Shown: piece by piece, positions 1-11,700 of the stretch
Layout: each line of letters starts with the position of its first letter
Numbering within the stretch: the first letter of the stretch is position 1
Source: Typha latifolia
Taxonomy: Eukaryota; Streptophyta; Magnoliopsida; Poales; Typhaceae
Direction of reading: 5' to 3'
Assembly: GCA_019914945.1 (NCBI GenBank)
Contig: CM034104.1
Span: forward strand, 10,094,046 to 10,158,045
Length of the DNA: 64,000 bases
Notes under the pieces: generated by a model
The model's input: the letters and a program-made list of their open reading frames with translations, nothing else
What the model was told of the DNA's origin: nothing
Databases searched by the model: none
Translations under genes and position numbers: made by a program

Positions 1-539
1 CGACCAAAACAAGGTCTGAAACTTTGTGAATGCCATGTAGGCATTAGAATGGCCTTCCTAGTGTTCGAACCTTCCAGCTAAAAATCTTTATTCTTCCACA
101 AACAAGTAAATAATTACTATAAAAGTAAAGCAAGAAAAACAATAAGTGGCTAGGAAACTATCTCATATCAAAATGGTAGGACATTGTAGCTTACCTCCAC
201 CAAAAAAATAACAATAGATAAAGCCTAGACATAACTTAGTCTCATTGTAAATAATTTATATAAATACTTTCACAATTGGCAATTCAGTGATTATTATCAT
301 ATGTGAGCAAAAGAATGAGATACTCAACTCTAAAATGGTTATTTGGCAGCCAAGAGGATATTAATTCCTCAATTATAGCATATTAGCATTCATGATAATT
401 CAAGTTAATGGTGTTCAAAAGAGAATTTACATATGAGGCTACTGTGTTGCTCCATAAAAACTCTAGTATTGCATCGTGATATAAGCTTAACAATGTAAAA
501 ATCATTTGGCAATTAAGTGAACAAAACCCTATTTTATTT
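1..539. other. AT-rich stretch without recognisable gene
   Basis: No open frame of useful length, no RNA-gene box pattern and no clear element boundary were seen. It runs into the repeat-rich stretch that starts near 540 and is probably more of the same retroelement-derived DNA. Confidence 0.3.
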
Positions 540-1260
540 ATATTGAAATTTTTTTGTAAAGAGCATGATACAATAGATTAGTTTAAAGTCACTGATACAA
601 TGTCCGAGTGTTTAGGCATTCGAATGACCTTTGGAGACGTTTGAACGCAAAATCTTGAGAGGAGCAGCACTTAATTAACATTCAGACGACCCTAGATGTG
701 TTCGAACATGCATTTTCCTGAACACAGTGGGCTTTAACAAGCATTTGAACGACCCAGATGCATTTGAACTCATTTTTTCAAGATAGAAGGAAATAATAGG
801 TTTAGACTATTTCTACTAAGTGTGTCCGAACAGTTCTTCCTGCATTCGAATGCCTTAACAAAGTTGATCAATTCTGGACTGACTTAAACTAGGTTTCTTA
901 TTTATCTTTGAAAATCTATATAAGTCTTTAAATTTAGAAGATAGGAGGTGATTGAAGAACGGGAATTGAAGCTTTGGCAAATATTTAAGTGGAAGTTCTC
1001 CTTTGATCAATAAGCTACATGTTTTGAGCATTCAAAGATTGTTCTTGATTGTTGCAACGTTGTGCATCTTGTCTCGAGGTTACTAAGACAAGATTTGCTC
1101 TATCTCAAGGATTAACGAGATCGGTGTAATCATCCACAGTGTGGCCGGCTATGTTGTGCCGATTTTTTTTAGGGCAGGTTGTTACAAAATTATAGTCTTG
1201 AGACTATTGTAAGATAGTTGAAAAATAAAAATCTCCAGCGTATTAAAAAAAAATCAAGCG
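540..1260. repeat. Probable LTR fragment rich in TTCGAA/TTTGAA motifs
   Basis: Between about 600 and 860 the motifs cattcgaa, gtttgaac, gttcgaac and catttgaac recur every 30-60 bases. This is followed by a leader-like stretch (gattgttgcaacg, taacgagatcggtg) ending near 1260. A shorter relative with the same motif style lies at 25650-25850. The pattern is like LTRs of some plant Copia elements, but no coding part is present, so the class is a guess. Confidence 0.35.
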
Positions 1261-4200
1261 TGTGTGCAAGGCACGTGAGCTACCCCTTTCTTTCTTCCCC
1301 TCCATTTCTTTTTTTCTCTCTATGTTCTTCCTTCTTTCCTTCCCTCTTTAGCATCTCGCCGGCCTAGCTCGACGCCGAAGCTACTGTTGCCGCTGTGGCG
1401 GAATGACTCGCCGGTGAGTCCCCCTTAACCGGTACTGGTTAATTTATCTTAGTTGCATTTTTAGTATTTTCCCCCCATCTTAATTCTCGTCGGTCGATTG
1501 GCCAGCCGACGACCTTGAGTCACCACCGCGCTGGTCCTAGGACCTTCACCTTGTGAAGCTCTCATAGTTTGGTGCCTTTCGTGGGCTCTTCTTGCCTTGG
1601 GGAGAGGCTACACCAAGTGGTCTCTTCCCGTCGGCTACTTTTGGTGGATCCGGCCTATACTGGTGCCATCTTCTTCCCCCGGCTAGTCGGAAGTCTCCCT
1701 TTTCGTGAGTCAGAGCTTCTGGCATTGTTCTTTGGTGCCGGTGTGGTCGGGATCGTCGGGCGACTCTTGGTGGGTCTGTTGTTGGATGAGAGGTAGGAGG
1801 TAGTGTGATGTGGGTGTTGAGCTAGGTTGGCTAGCCCAACTCGAGTTGGTTAGGTTGGGTTGAGCCACAACTGAACCCAAGTTGCTGTTGGGTTGGGCTA
1901 TGGCCCAACCCAAGTTGTTTCTGGGTTGGTGGGTTGAACTACACAGCAACCCAAGTTGGTGGTGGGGTTGGGCTGTTGTTAGCCCAACCCATGTGGGGTT
2001 TGGGCTAGGTGCAGCCCAACCCATGGTGTGGTTGTGGATTGGGCTGCACGCCCATGTTATTGTGGATTGGGTTTTGGCCCAACCCAAAGGGCTTTTTTCG
2101 TGGGTTGGGGGCTTTGAGCCCAAGCTTGGTGAGTTGACTTGTGGTTTTTAATAATTGCAGCTTAGCCCATTACCTTAGGCCTTAGGCTGACCCAAATGGA
2201 TTTAAAGCTTTTTATTTTATTTTAATTTAAGTTACTCTAATCTTTTCACTTATTTATCCATGTCAACCTAATCCCTAAACATTACTTATTCTTTTAGCAG
2301 ACAGTAGTGTTCAATATTTTAATTATTTTATAAATAAATTTTAATGGATTAGATAGTGGCTTGAGAGTGATGTTGCAAATAATGCTTAATAGGAACTAGC
2401 TCAAGTTAGAGTTTAGCATTGCTAATTATAGTTTTGATTTAAATCAATTTTATCAATGTAGGAAAATGATATTAAGTAGGTCTGGGTGTATCTATATTAC
2501 TTGCTCCTATTGGATAATTAATATAAATCAATGTAGGAAAATGATATTAAGTAGGTTGCATTATTTGATGAAACTTATTAATTGAATATTGTCTATGTGA
2601 TCTTCCGTAAATTTGACAATAGTGATTTAAATAATAATTTGAGGAGAATATCTTATTACATTTAATAGCACGTCAAGCCTATTCTAGCTCTACCTGATTA
2701 ATAAAGATAGGAATTACGAGATGGACCTACCTAAGCCTATAGTGAATGTTAGTAAAATTATAATTAGTGATAGGAATTTTGTGCTCATGCTTTTTATTTA
2801 CTTTCTTTATCGAGGTGGACTCCGTACCCTATGAGGATCTCGTGGCGTAGTTGCAGCTAGTATCAGGAAAGCAGTTTAGGCAAGTAAAATTTCTATAATC
2901 TAGGAGTAGTGTAAAGAATAAAATATCTTACATTATGACATCATCACATTCATAGCATACATGTGCATACGTTTTTCTTATTTTTATTATTGCATGTCAT
3001 GCATGGTAATTTATTTTGCTATTCAGTAAGATTTCTCATATCATAATTTTTGCGCATATTTATTGGGCATGAACATGTGTGTTGGCACATAAATCATGAT
3101 AATGATGTGTTTCATTATGCTTATTGTGTTGTATAATATTATGCCACTTGCACACATGCACGATCATAAAGGGGGTGACTATTGCGTCTCGACAGTACCC
3201 AACACCTCTCCAGCTAGAGTCAGGGGTAGGGGATATTCGTATACTTATATATATTACAACCCACATCTGAGGTCTTAGTCTGTTGATTACTGACAATTAA
3301 ATAATCATCTCGACGGGTGATAGATGATTTACTATTGAGCAACGAGAGCCATACTCTTTAGGGTATTTGAAATAGAGAGAGAGAATTGTAGGATGACATA
3401 GACCTAGCGGTATCCAATGACGTATGGTGAGGGCGTCCATGAGCAACGACTTATGATTTTTGTATGGTAGTGTGATGATATTGAGTTGAGAGCTTGGATG
3501 ATAGTATCAATGTGCGATAATGACCCTTGTGATGGGCTTACGATTGAGGTTCTTAGTCTGCGTTGTTGGACAATTGATCATATTGTTCGCCGAGTGATGG
3601 GTTGACAATTCTACTGCTAGGGTCTACCTTCCCTTCGGGGTATGTGTGTAGTCAGGCATGAATATTGATGTGGTCTACGGGCGTTACTTTGCATGAGTTT
3701 ATGTTACAGATTTAGTAGTTTGAGATGATGTATATTATGTAGTGTGGTGTTGACATGGTCTATGGGTAGAGCTCAGTGCGAGCTCGAGTTTGAGGACTTA
3801 ATAGTTAAGACTGATGAATTGATTTGATCATGATGTACATAATTTATTCACTTATTGTTGCATTATTCATTGTATTACTTTTAGACTATAGAAGTAGAAA
3901 CTTGCTGGGCTTTATGCTCACCACTTTCTAGTGGAAATATTTTCGGATTAGTAGACGAGCCGAAGTTCATGGTGAATCTAGCAAAGATTGGCTTGAGTCT
4001 TCTTATTCTAATTCTTATTCTTATTCTTATTTTATTCATGTAAATTAAGCTAAATGGCTTGTGGCTCCTGCGTGGACTTTGTCTTATTTTGTTATGGATA
4101 TGTATTTTAGGCTTGTTGTGGCCTTAGTGTTATGTGCTTCTTGTCTGTATTATTTATGGAAATGTAGGTTTTTCGCTTGTATATTATATTAAAATATTAA

Positions 4201-4261
4201 TTAGCAGGTCACGTGGTAATCACGTGCCCACATAAGGGGCACGTGTTTGATGACAGATGTT
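1261..4261 (+). repeat. Family B LTR, probably a solo LTR
   Basis: It opens with a CT-rich leader (1280-1350), passes through a GGTTGGGC-rich minisatellite (1810-2130), and ends at gatgttaca (4253-4261). Blocks around 3160-3700 (a 'cgacagtacccaacacc' block, then 'gaggtcttagtctg', then a gtgatgggttgac block) recur in the same order at 21460-22030 and partly at 51600-51740, which defines the family. No primer-binding site follows 4261 and no gag or pol is present. The 5' boundary is uncertain, and no convincing target duplication was found. Confidence 0.55.
1810..2130. repeat. GGTTGGGC/GCCCAACCC minisatellite inside the LTR
   Basis: Roughly every 45-60 bases a GGGTTGGGCT stretch is followed closely by its complement AGCCCAACCC, so each unit can fold into a hairpin. 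The repeat gives spurious open frames on both strands. Related TTGGGC/GCCCAGCCC runs occur at the matching place of the second family B LTR (20460-20610 and 20880-20950) and, weakly, at 51020-51180. Confidence 0.6.
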
Positions 4262-5640
4262 ACAATTATGCCACATTTATTTATTATGAACTATGCGCAA
4301 ATTAAAGACTTCCTAGATAGATGTAGACCATAATTGGTTTAGATATGGGTCACCTAATATGTCCTTATGATAGTTGGGTGATGCACGATATGAACATAGA
4401 TGGCAATAACTAAATTTATTCAATAACTATTAATAACGAACTTATCTCTTATCATATGTTAAAAATGTGATAGAAGATATAAAAATGAGTTGTTATAGTT
4501 CTTTATTTTGACCATATTACCCTATATTTAGTTATAATTTCTGAAAGAAAAAAAAAGGTATCACTTATCAACTGCCTTTATCCTACAACCAAATGAGATG
4601 TAATTTACTTTCTTGTGCAAATTTTAATAGGGGTTGTTTTAAGTTTTTAAAGCTTTGATGCATAATTTTGAGCATATGTTTTGCATAAGGCTTAATAGCT
4701 TACATATGCTATAATTTAAGGAAAAGGAATAAAATCAATGGATTAGTTTTGCCTACATTATTCAGGAATTTGAAACCAAGACAAATAAAGTAAGAATTAT
4801 CATTCCTCTTTGTGAAGCTAGGTACAAACTTTTGCCCTAGATTGGAGGAGGCCTAAGGTATTGGCTGAAATAGCGAAAATCCTACCCTACTTACTGTAAG
4901 CTGTAAGCTGGACTAAGTCTTGGGAGAGATTTAACTCCTCTAGTAGCTAATGATATGTGAACTCTTTAAAACAAGAAAATCAAATTTTCTTTTGAGGAAC
5001 CAAAATGTTGATGATATGATCCTAGTGGTCCAAAATCCGAGCTTGAGTTAGCCCGGGCCAATGGGCAAATTAAGATAGTTGAGTCCTTTGCTTATTATGT
5101 TTAGTTCGATTATTTACTTATTTAATTAGTTTGAATCTATGCATGATTCAGTTTGAAATTAATTTATGGTTTATTTTAGTTGGTTTCTAACAGAGTCAAC
5201 TAGTCAAGTCAAGTTGGTTAATCAGGTTAGCCTCTATAAATATATGGAGGGCAACTCTAGTTGAATTATGTATATAATAATTTGGGAATCATATTAATCA
5301 ACTGCTATGGGTTTAAAACGGATCAAAACAATTTCTTTTAGCTATTTTTCTAGGAATTATGCCCTTTATATGCTACGTAGAAGACTTATAATATATATTA
5401 GGGCTTCAATATATATCATTATGTGTTCGGCGGCAAATGTGCATCGCCCATCACTAATTCAGGCTGGTCTAAGCCTGGTTCAGTTCGGGCCGGGCTTGGC
5501 CAGGCTGAGCCATTTGATCATATTCATAGCTAACGTTCGGCTCCATGACAGCACTACCGATACCGGCTATACCCAGTTACCCACAATTGAACCGGTTCGG
5601 ACCGGAGTAATTTAGGCCCCACCCAAGCTATCTAATCCGG
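4262..5640. other. Intergenic; upstream region of RPL6
   Basis: No supported gene. The stretch is AT-rich to about 5440. It then has a GC-richer block with inverted GGCTCAGCC/GGCTTGGCC words (5460-5515), resembling the ends of small inverted-repeat elements elsewhere in the window, and CCGG-rich sequence to 5650. No canonical TATA box or telo-box was seen near the RPL6 start. Confidence 0.3.
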
Positions 5641-5742
5641 ACCGGCCATTGGCAATGCTGAGGATAAAATGGACGATAAGAGCAGCGGAAGAAAGGAGAA
5701 GAGGCTTTTGCTTTCTTGGACACTACGAGCTGCGCGAGCGCC

Positions 5743-8700
5743 ATGGCGTTGCTTTCTCCTTCAATCCACTACCCCTGGTGCGTCTCCTTCTCCTTCTCCT
5801 TCTCCTTCGGTCTTCGTCCTTCCTTAGAACCGTTCAGTAATTTTTAGCGGGCATGAGAAGGTAGAAGATAGTTCTGGGAGACCGTCGGCTTGCCTTCTTG
5901 GAGCCTTGTAGAATCTCGAAATAGTGCTACGAAGAAATGGGTTTGAGGATGAAACGATTTCTATTTGTTGGATGTGTGTAAAAGAAAGTTTGCTTTTTCA
6001 AAAAAACTTTAGGCTCAGATAATTCGACGGTGAGAAATTTATGTCCTGGTTTCTGCGAAGTTACAAATTTATGATTTTGGGTGCATACTCCTTTTATGTG
6101 TTTTTTTTTTTTTAAATTTGTACTTCTTTTTTTTATTGTGGAACGGTGTGATTTCTGAGCTAAGTATTTCATAACATTGTCGTCAAATTTTTTGTTTTGA
6201 TGCTTCAAGTTATTATTAACAATGCAAGTTCTTCTGTTAGAGTAATTTGAAATTGTTGCATACATTAAATAGGACAACTTTTCTGAAGTTGTTTTGGTTA
6301 TCTCGTCCTATTTTGGTATCAGTTTCTGTAACAGGATTTTGGAAATTTGTTCTGAATCATATTGAAGTCGTCTGTGGTCTTAAACCTAAGTTTCAAATGC
6401 ATTGTGTATTTGAAAATTAAGTTGCTCTATACTATTTTAGAGGCCTGTTACCAAATCAGGTCTTCTCGTTAACCGTGCATCTTAATCTTGATGGGCATGC
6501 TCAATTATTTTGTGAACCATTGACACTGTATCACTACAGTTCAAACTATAACAGCATTCAGTTTTGTACTTCTTCCTGTTGTGGCATGAACTTCTTCCAT
6601 AATGAATAGGAAAGCTGATTCTGTATTCCATCGTCTAGCTGTACATGTACCAAATGTAATCATTTTGAAATGGCCTTCTCAATAGATCTGAAGAAACATT
6701 AATTTTATTCGGCTAGATAAGACAACTATTTGAGATGTCAAACTTGCATCTCAAGTATTTCCTAGCAAAGTTTCCCATATATTGCAGTATTTTGACTGTG
6801 GTTTTCCAAATTGATGAGTCATATTATCTTTTCAAACCAAGGGACAGATAAAGATTTAATGAGATGCATGATCCCTATTAATCACCATGGTTATTATATG
6901 TTTTTTGCTTTTTTATTCTAATGACTTATAGAAAACAATCTATTGAGGAAAGCATGACGGTGGTTCTTTTAAAGAGCTATTGGAAACTTAAAATCATCAA
7001 ATGGTGATAATAGTTCAGCATGGAGTCCTGTTTTTCTATTTTCACTATTTCACTGGTCTAGGATATTTCAATTCACCAATTATACCCTGTAAGCTGAGGT
7101 ATCTGTAATCTTTTTGATCTTGTGCAAGAAAATGCTTCTTCAACTGGTATTCACATAAGAAGATTTGGGTATTCTGTTGTCTAAGTTGGTCAGCTTGAAA
7201 TTTGATAATTAGTTTTTCTGATGATCAGCAACTTGAAATCTGCCTTTCTTGGTGAGAGAAGTGCAATTCGTTCGTATGTTATCCCACCCAGTAGAACTGG
7301 GGTATTGAGGAAGCCAGTAGAGTGCAAGGAATCTAGAATTGGTAAGATGCCAATCGATGTTCCTTCGAATGTGAGCATTACGTTGGATGGGCAGGATTTG
7401 AAGGTTAAGGGTCCACTAGGAGAACTCTCACGAACTTACCCACGTGAAGTGAAAATTGAGCGAGAAGAATCTGGTATTCTGAGAGTTTCTAAGTGTGTGG
7501 ATAGCAGGAAAGCAAATCAAATGCACGGGCTTTTCAGGTATGACTTCTGGTAATGAGATTTACTAACTTTCCTTCTTTTTTCTTAAGCACTTCTTCATTT
7601 TTTTTTTCCAGTAGGTCCTGTCTTTATGCAACATGAAGTATAGTTATGTTTTGTTGTTTGATGTTTCTCTAGCATTATTCATTGTCATGATCTTTTCCTT
7701 GTGTTAAGTTTTTTAATATTTGTTTTGTCATTGCTGACAGATTTCTACAGTTACACATGATACACAGAGTTTTATTTTCCTAGTGGTGTTTATTTCTCTC
7801 TCTGGTTAGATATATGTTTTGGCGTAAGTTTGAGTGAGGAATATATTAAATGCATTCCACTTTCAAGAAACACCTTTAACAACACATCATTGACCTATTG
7901 TTCATTAAGTCAAGAAATAATCAGTCACCTAATGTTCATTAAGATTCAAGGATTTTGCGGTCACTTGGAGAAGTCGGAGGAGATGTAGAGCAGACAGGAA
8001 TTCCCGTAGCCATCTAGAGAAGTCGGATAAGATGAAAGGGCCATGGTTAGGGATTTTTTTGTGTTTCCTTCATCGGATGAAGAAGAAGAGGGGAGGAAGA
8101 TGATCTGGATCACTTAAAAATGGATTCAGATCATAGAGGAAGATAAGTTTGGATTTATTATCACTTAAAGGATCCACATCACCTAAAATATGACCCTTTA
8201 TGATAAAGCAGAATCCTTTTTTACTTATAAGAGGATCTGCATCTGCAATACTAAAAACAGGATCTGGTTAGCTAACCCATCACCTGTCAACTTCCTCTCT
8301 TCTCATCAGTTCACATCTTGTTTTTCACCCTAGCTCTAAGCTGGTGCTCACGGATAGTGGTGAAAGATTCCAAAACAAGTATCTCTCTCACTCTCTCTCT
8401 CTCTCTTGCGCGCACGCGCACGTGCACATGTGCACACGCACTCACTTAGCCATGCCAGTGGTGTAATGTGTCAGCATGGCAGTCCTTAAGTTTATATCAA
8501 GGTATAATCATGGTCCCCCTACTTCTTATCATAGAGATGAAAAAGGAGGGCATGAAGGGAAAGTAAATCCTGCAAGCAGCATAATTCATTACAAGGAAAG
8601 ATCAATGGATTGTGAAGGCCTAATTAGACCCTTCCGAAGAGAGACAACATTTGTTACCAAAAAGAAATAGTAGTTTAGGTTTGGGTAGCATGATGACAGT

Positions 8701-11700
8701 ATCGTCTTCAGTTTTGGCATGAATCTAGGAATTTTATTTTCAGCACTTAATGCTTTTCTGCTGTTTCTGTAGATTCAGATAATCAAGAAATTTCTTAGTT
8801 AGATTTACAAATATAAAACACTAAAAATTAAGAAACTCATTATCGGAGATTTCATAAGATTTTGATGTATATATGTGGTTTTATTTTATTTTATTTGTAT
8901 TTTATAGCATATGGTTTACTTGTTCTAGCTGTTATACGGTGTAAAATTTTACAATTCAAAGAATACTGAGAAGAAAAGTTCTCTGTGACATCCAAACCAG
9001 TACTTATGAAACCATAATCGAAGATATGTTTTAGGAATCTCAGGCAAAATTCAAAGCATAATTCTACCCAGTAGACATTGAGATTCTCCCTTCTTAGAGC
9101 TTGAGCTGGCTGTGCTTCTTCTTTTATTAACATAAATTTATAATATAATTATATTAAAACAAGTCACAATCTTGTGGGCAGTTTTCCTCCCAGTTATAGC
9201 TTTATATACAAGAAACCACAGTAAGGAATATACTATTTCTCCGTGTAAGAAAGATCCCATCGTGAATACTAGTTTCAACTCTCAACAAATCCACATTTGA
9301 TAAGATTCAGCTGCCTTTACTGTCATTCCTTGTATGCTGAAATTTCAGTAATGTCTTCCGCAGATTGTCTATCAAGGGTTGTTGTTAGGGAATAGTGCAT
9401 ACTGTTACTCCTCATGCTTGAATATTTTGGTCTTTTCTTGGTTAATTTTGTTGAGCCAAGGTGCCTATGGGTGATACTTAAGCTAAGGTAATCTTTGCAG
9501 AGGAAAAGACTCGGGTTTCCGATGAAATTTTACTGCTCAAATGCCCTTTTGGATCTTGGCAAAAAAAGAGTTGAATCTCTGGGATTTACACCATAAATAG
9601 CTTACATATTCTACTATAATGCTGAGAAGAATAGGTTTGGCTAGTCAATAGATTAAGTGAAGCATTTCATGTATTGTGGCTGATTGTGCGGAGCAACTCA
9701 TGTTTCTTACTAGCATCTTGAAAATGATATATGTCTAAGTTAATTCTGGGATTCTTACTAGTTGAGAGGAGAGAAGGCTTTACAGTTGGTCCCGTTTGTT
9801 TCTGGGAGTAGCTTTTTAGTCATCTGGCTTCCCTGCATTTTAACTGGGTTTGCCGTAAAGTATATAACACTCTTGTATGGAAAGTTCGTCTCTTTGACTG
9901 TTGTAATTGAAGTTACACATGTCCCTGTAATAGGAAAGCATCCAATTTCATTTTAATTTTGTATAAGAATAGGTCTTGGAATTACTGAAAATAATCTTGG
10001 CACTTGCACTAGCATTGCTAATCAGTCAAGCTTGCTAATGGATTTTTGTGTACTCTCTCTGCTCTTCACCAGCACCTGCAATGTAGTTGGATATTAGTAC
10101 TTGATATTTCTCAACTGGCGGCAATATTTGAACATATTACATGACACTGTCCATGAGAACATCTCTTGGCAGTTGGCACATGATTTTGAAGGATCAGGCT
10201 TATGTACCAACAGTATCCAACACTTTACCTCTTTGTATAGTGTCATGTAAATGAATCTTATAAGAAACTTTTGAAAAGGCTTTATTCTATGTATTTTTAG
10301 TAGTGATTAAGATATGTTGAAGCGAAAGTGGTAATCTTTACGAATTGATGGACAGGAATTTGACACATTTTTTCTTGCTTGCTTTTTCCTTGCTTTCTCA
10401 TCTCTATTTGCTTTTAACGTAGATTCCTTACGGATAACTTGGTAGTTGGCGTCTCTAAAGGATTTAAGAAGCTTCAAATCGTGTCAGCCTTTAGGGCTAG
10501 TCCTAAGATGACTCATTATACTCAGCCTCTATTTATAGAGAAGTTGGGCTCTTTTATTTATTTATCTAAGTATTAAGAAATTATTTTAGCTTTGAGTTTA
10601 TCTTAGCAGTATGAGTAAGATAACTTGGGAGCAGAAGTAAATTAATCTTCCTTCATCACCACCATCACCATTCATCTTCCTCACCATCACCACCACCGTC
10701 ATCCCTCCTTCCAACATCTCCATCTACCACCATTCATCCTAATCAAAGCCTACACTCCCTTATTACGGATCGACTCTAGTCAGTCCGTAACAATTTTATG
10801 ATCCAGATTTGGAACAATCTAGACGTAAGAAAATTATGATATTTTTATGAGAGGAAGCCTTAAATTACGGATCTAATGGCTTTAATTTCACGTAACTTCG
10901 AGGTCAAGATGAAAAGATAAAATTAAAAAAGTGGAAGAAAGTCAGAACTGGACATATTGGTAATTATTCAATGCTGCGGAGGTCATCGAAAGGTGGCAGG
11001 TAGCCAAGGGTAGTGGTGGACGACCTTAAGGTAGGGTGTCTCGTGTAGGAAGATTGTGGCTAGGGTTTGAAAAGACAAAATAGGCAGTAATTAAGGTGAT
11101 GATGTTAGATTAATTTACTTTTACTCCTAGTTTACCCTTATGACTACTCCTATGCTACTCTTCTTACTCCTAAGATGGACTAAGGCTAAAATATGATTTT
11201 TAATTTTTCAATGGATGATTAAACAAAAGAGTCCAACCTCTCTATATATAGAGGTTGGTACAATGAGTCCTAGGACTAGCCCTAAAGGCTTATACGACTC
11301 AAACTATGATTTGTCTTAAATATTTGCATAATTTAATTAGACTTGCATTATAGGTTTACATGACTTAACTAGATTTGCCTTAAAAGCTTACATGACTTAA
11401 CTAGATTTTAAGAGCTTACATAAGAAATAAGCATAAATCAATTGAAAAATAAATAAACTTGATCCATCGAGCCAATGTCTTCATAATATGATCCGACATG
11501 ATCTAGTTCGTATTAAGCTACCATGCTTCCTACCATCTTGTCCTCAAGGAATCCATAGTGATTTTCATACCTTCTGTTGCTCTCAAATGGCATATCCTCG
11601 ATCTCTATATGGCTCTTGTCTGCCACGTGGAGAAGGCTCCATGGTGGGTTTTGCGCTAGGGTCTATTTTTTCGAGCCATGGTTTGCTCTAGCCACAGGTG

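Noticed and set aside
1710..2151. Trp/Gln/Pro-rich open frames on both strands (137 and 89 residues)
   Set aside because: They translate a minisatellite inside an LTR.
7221..7228. ATG at 7221 as a start for the RPL6 frame
   Set aside because: It lies in the acceptor ATGATCAG of intron 1; exon 1 at 5743 with matching phase gives the expected N terminus.
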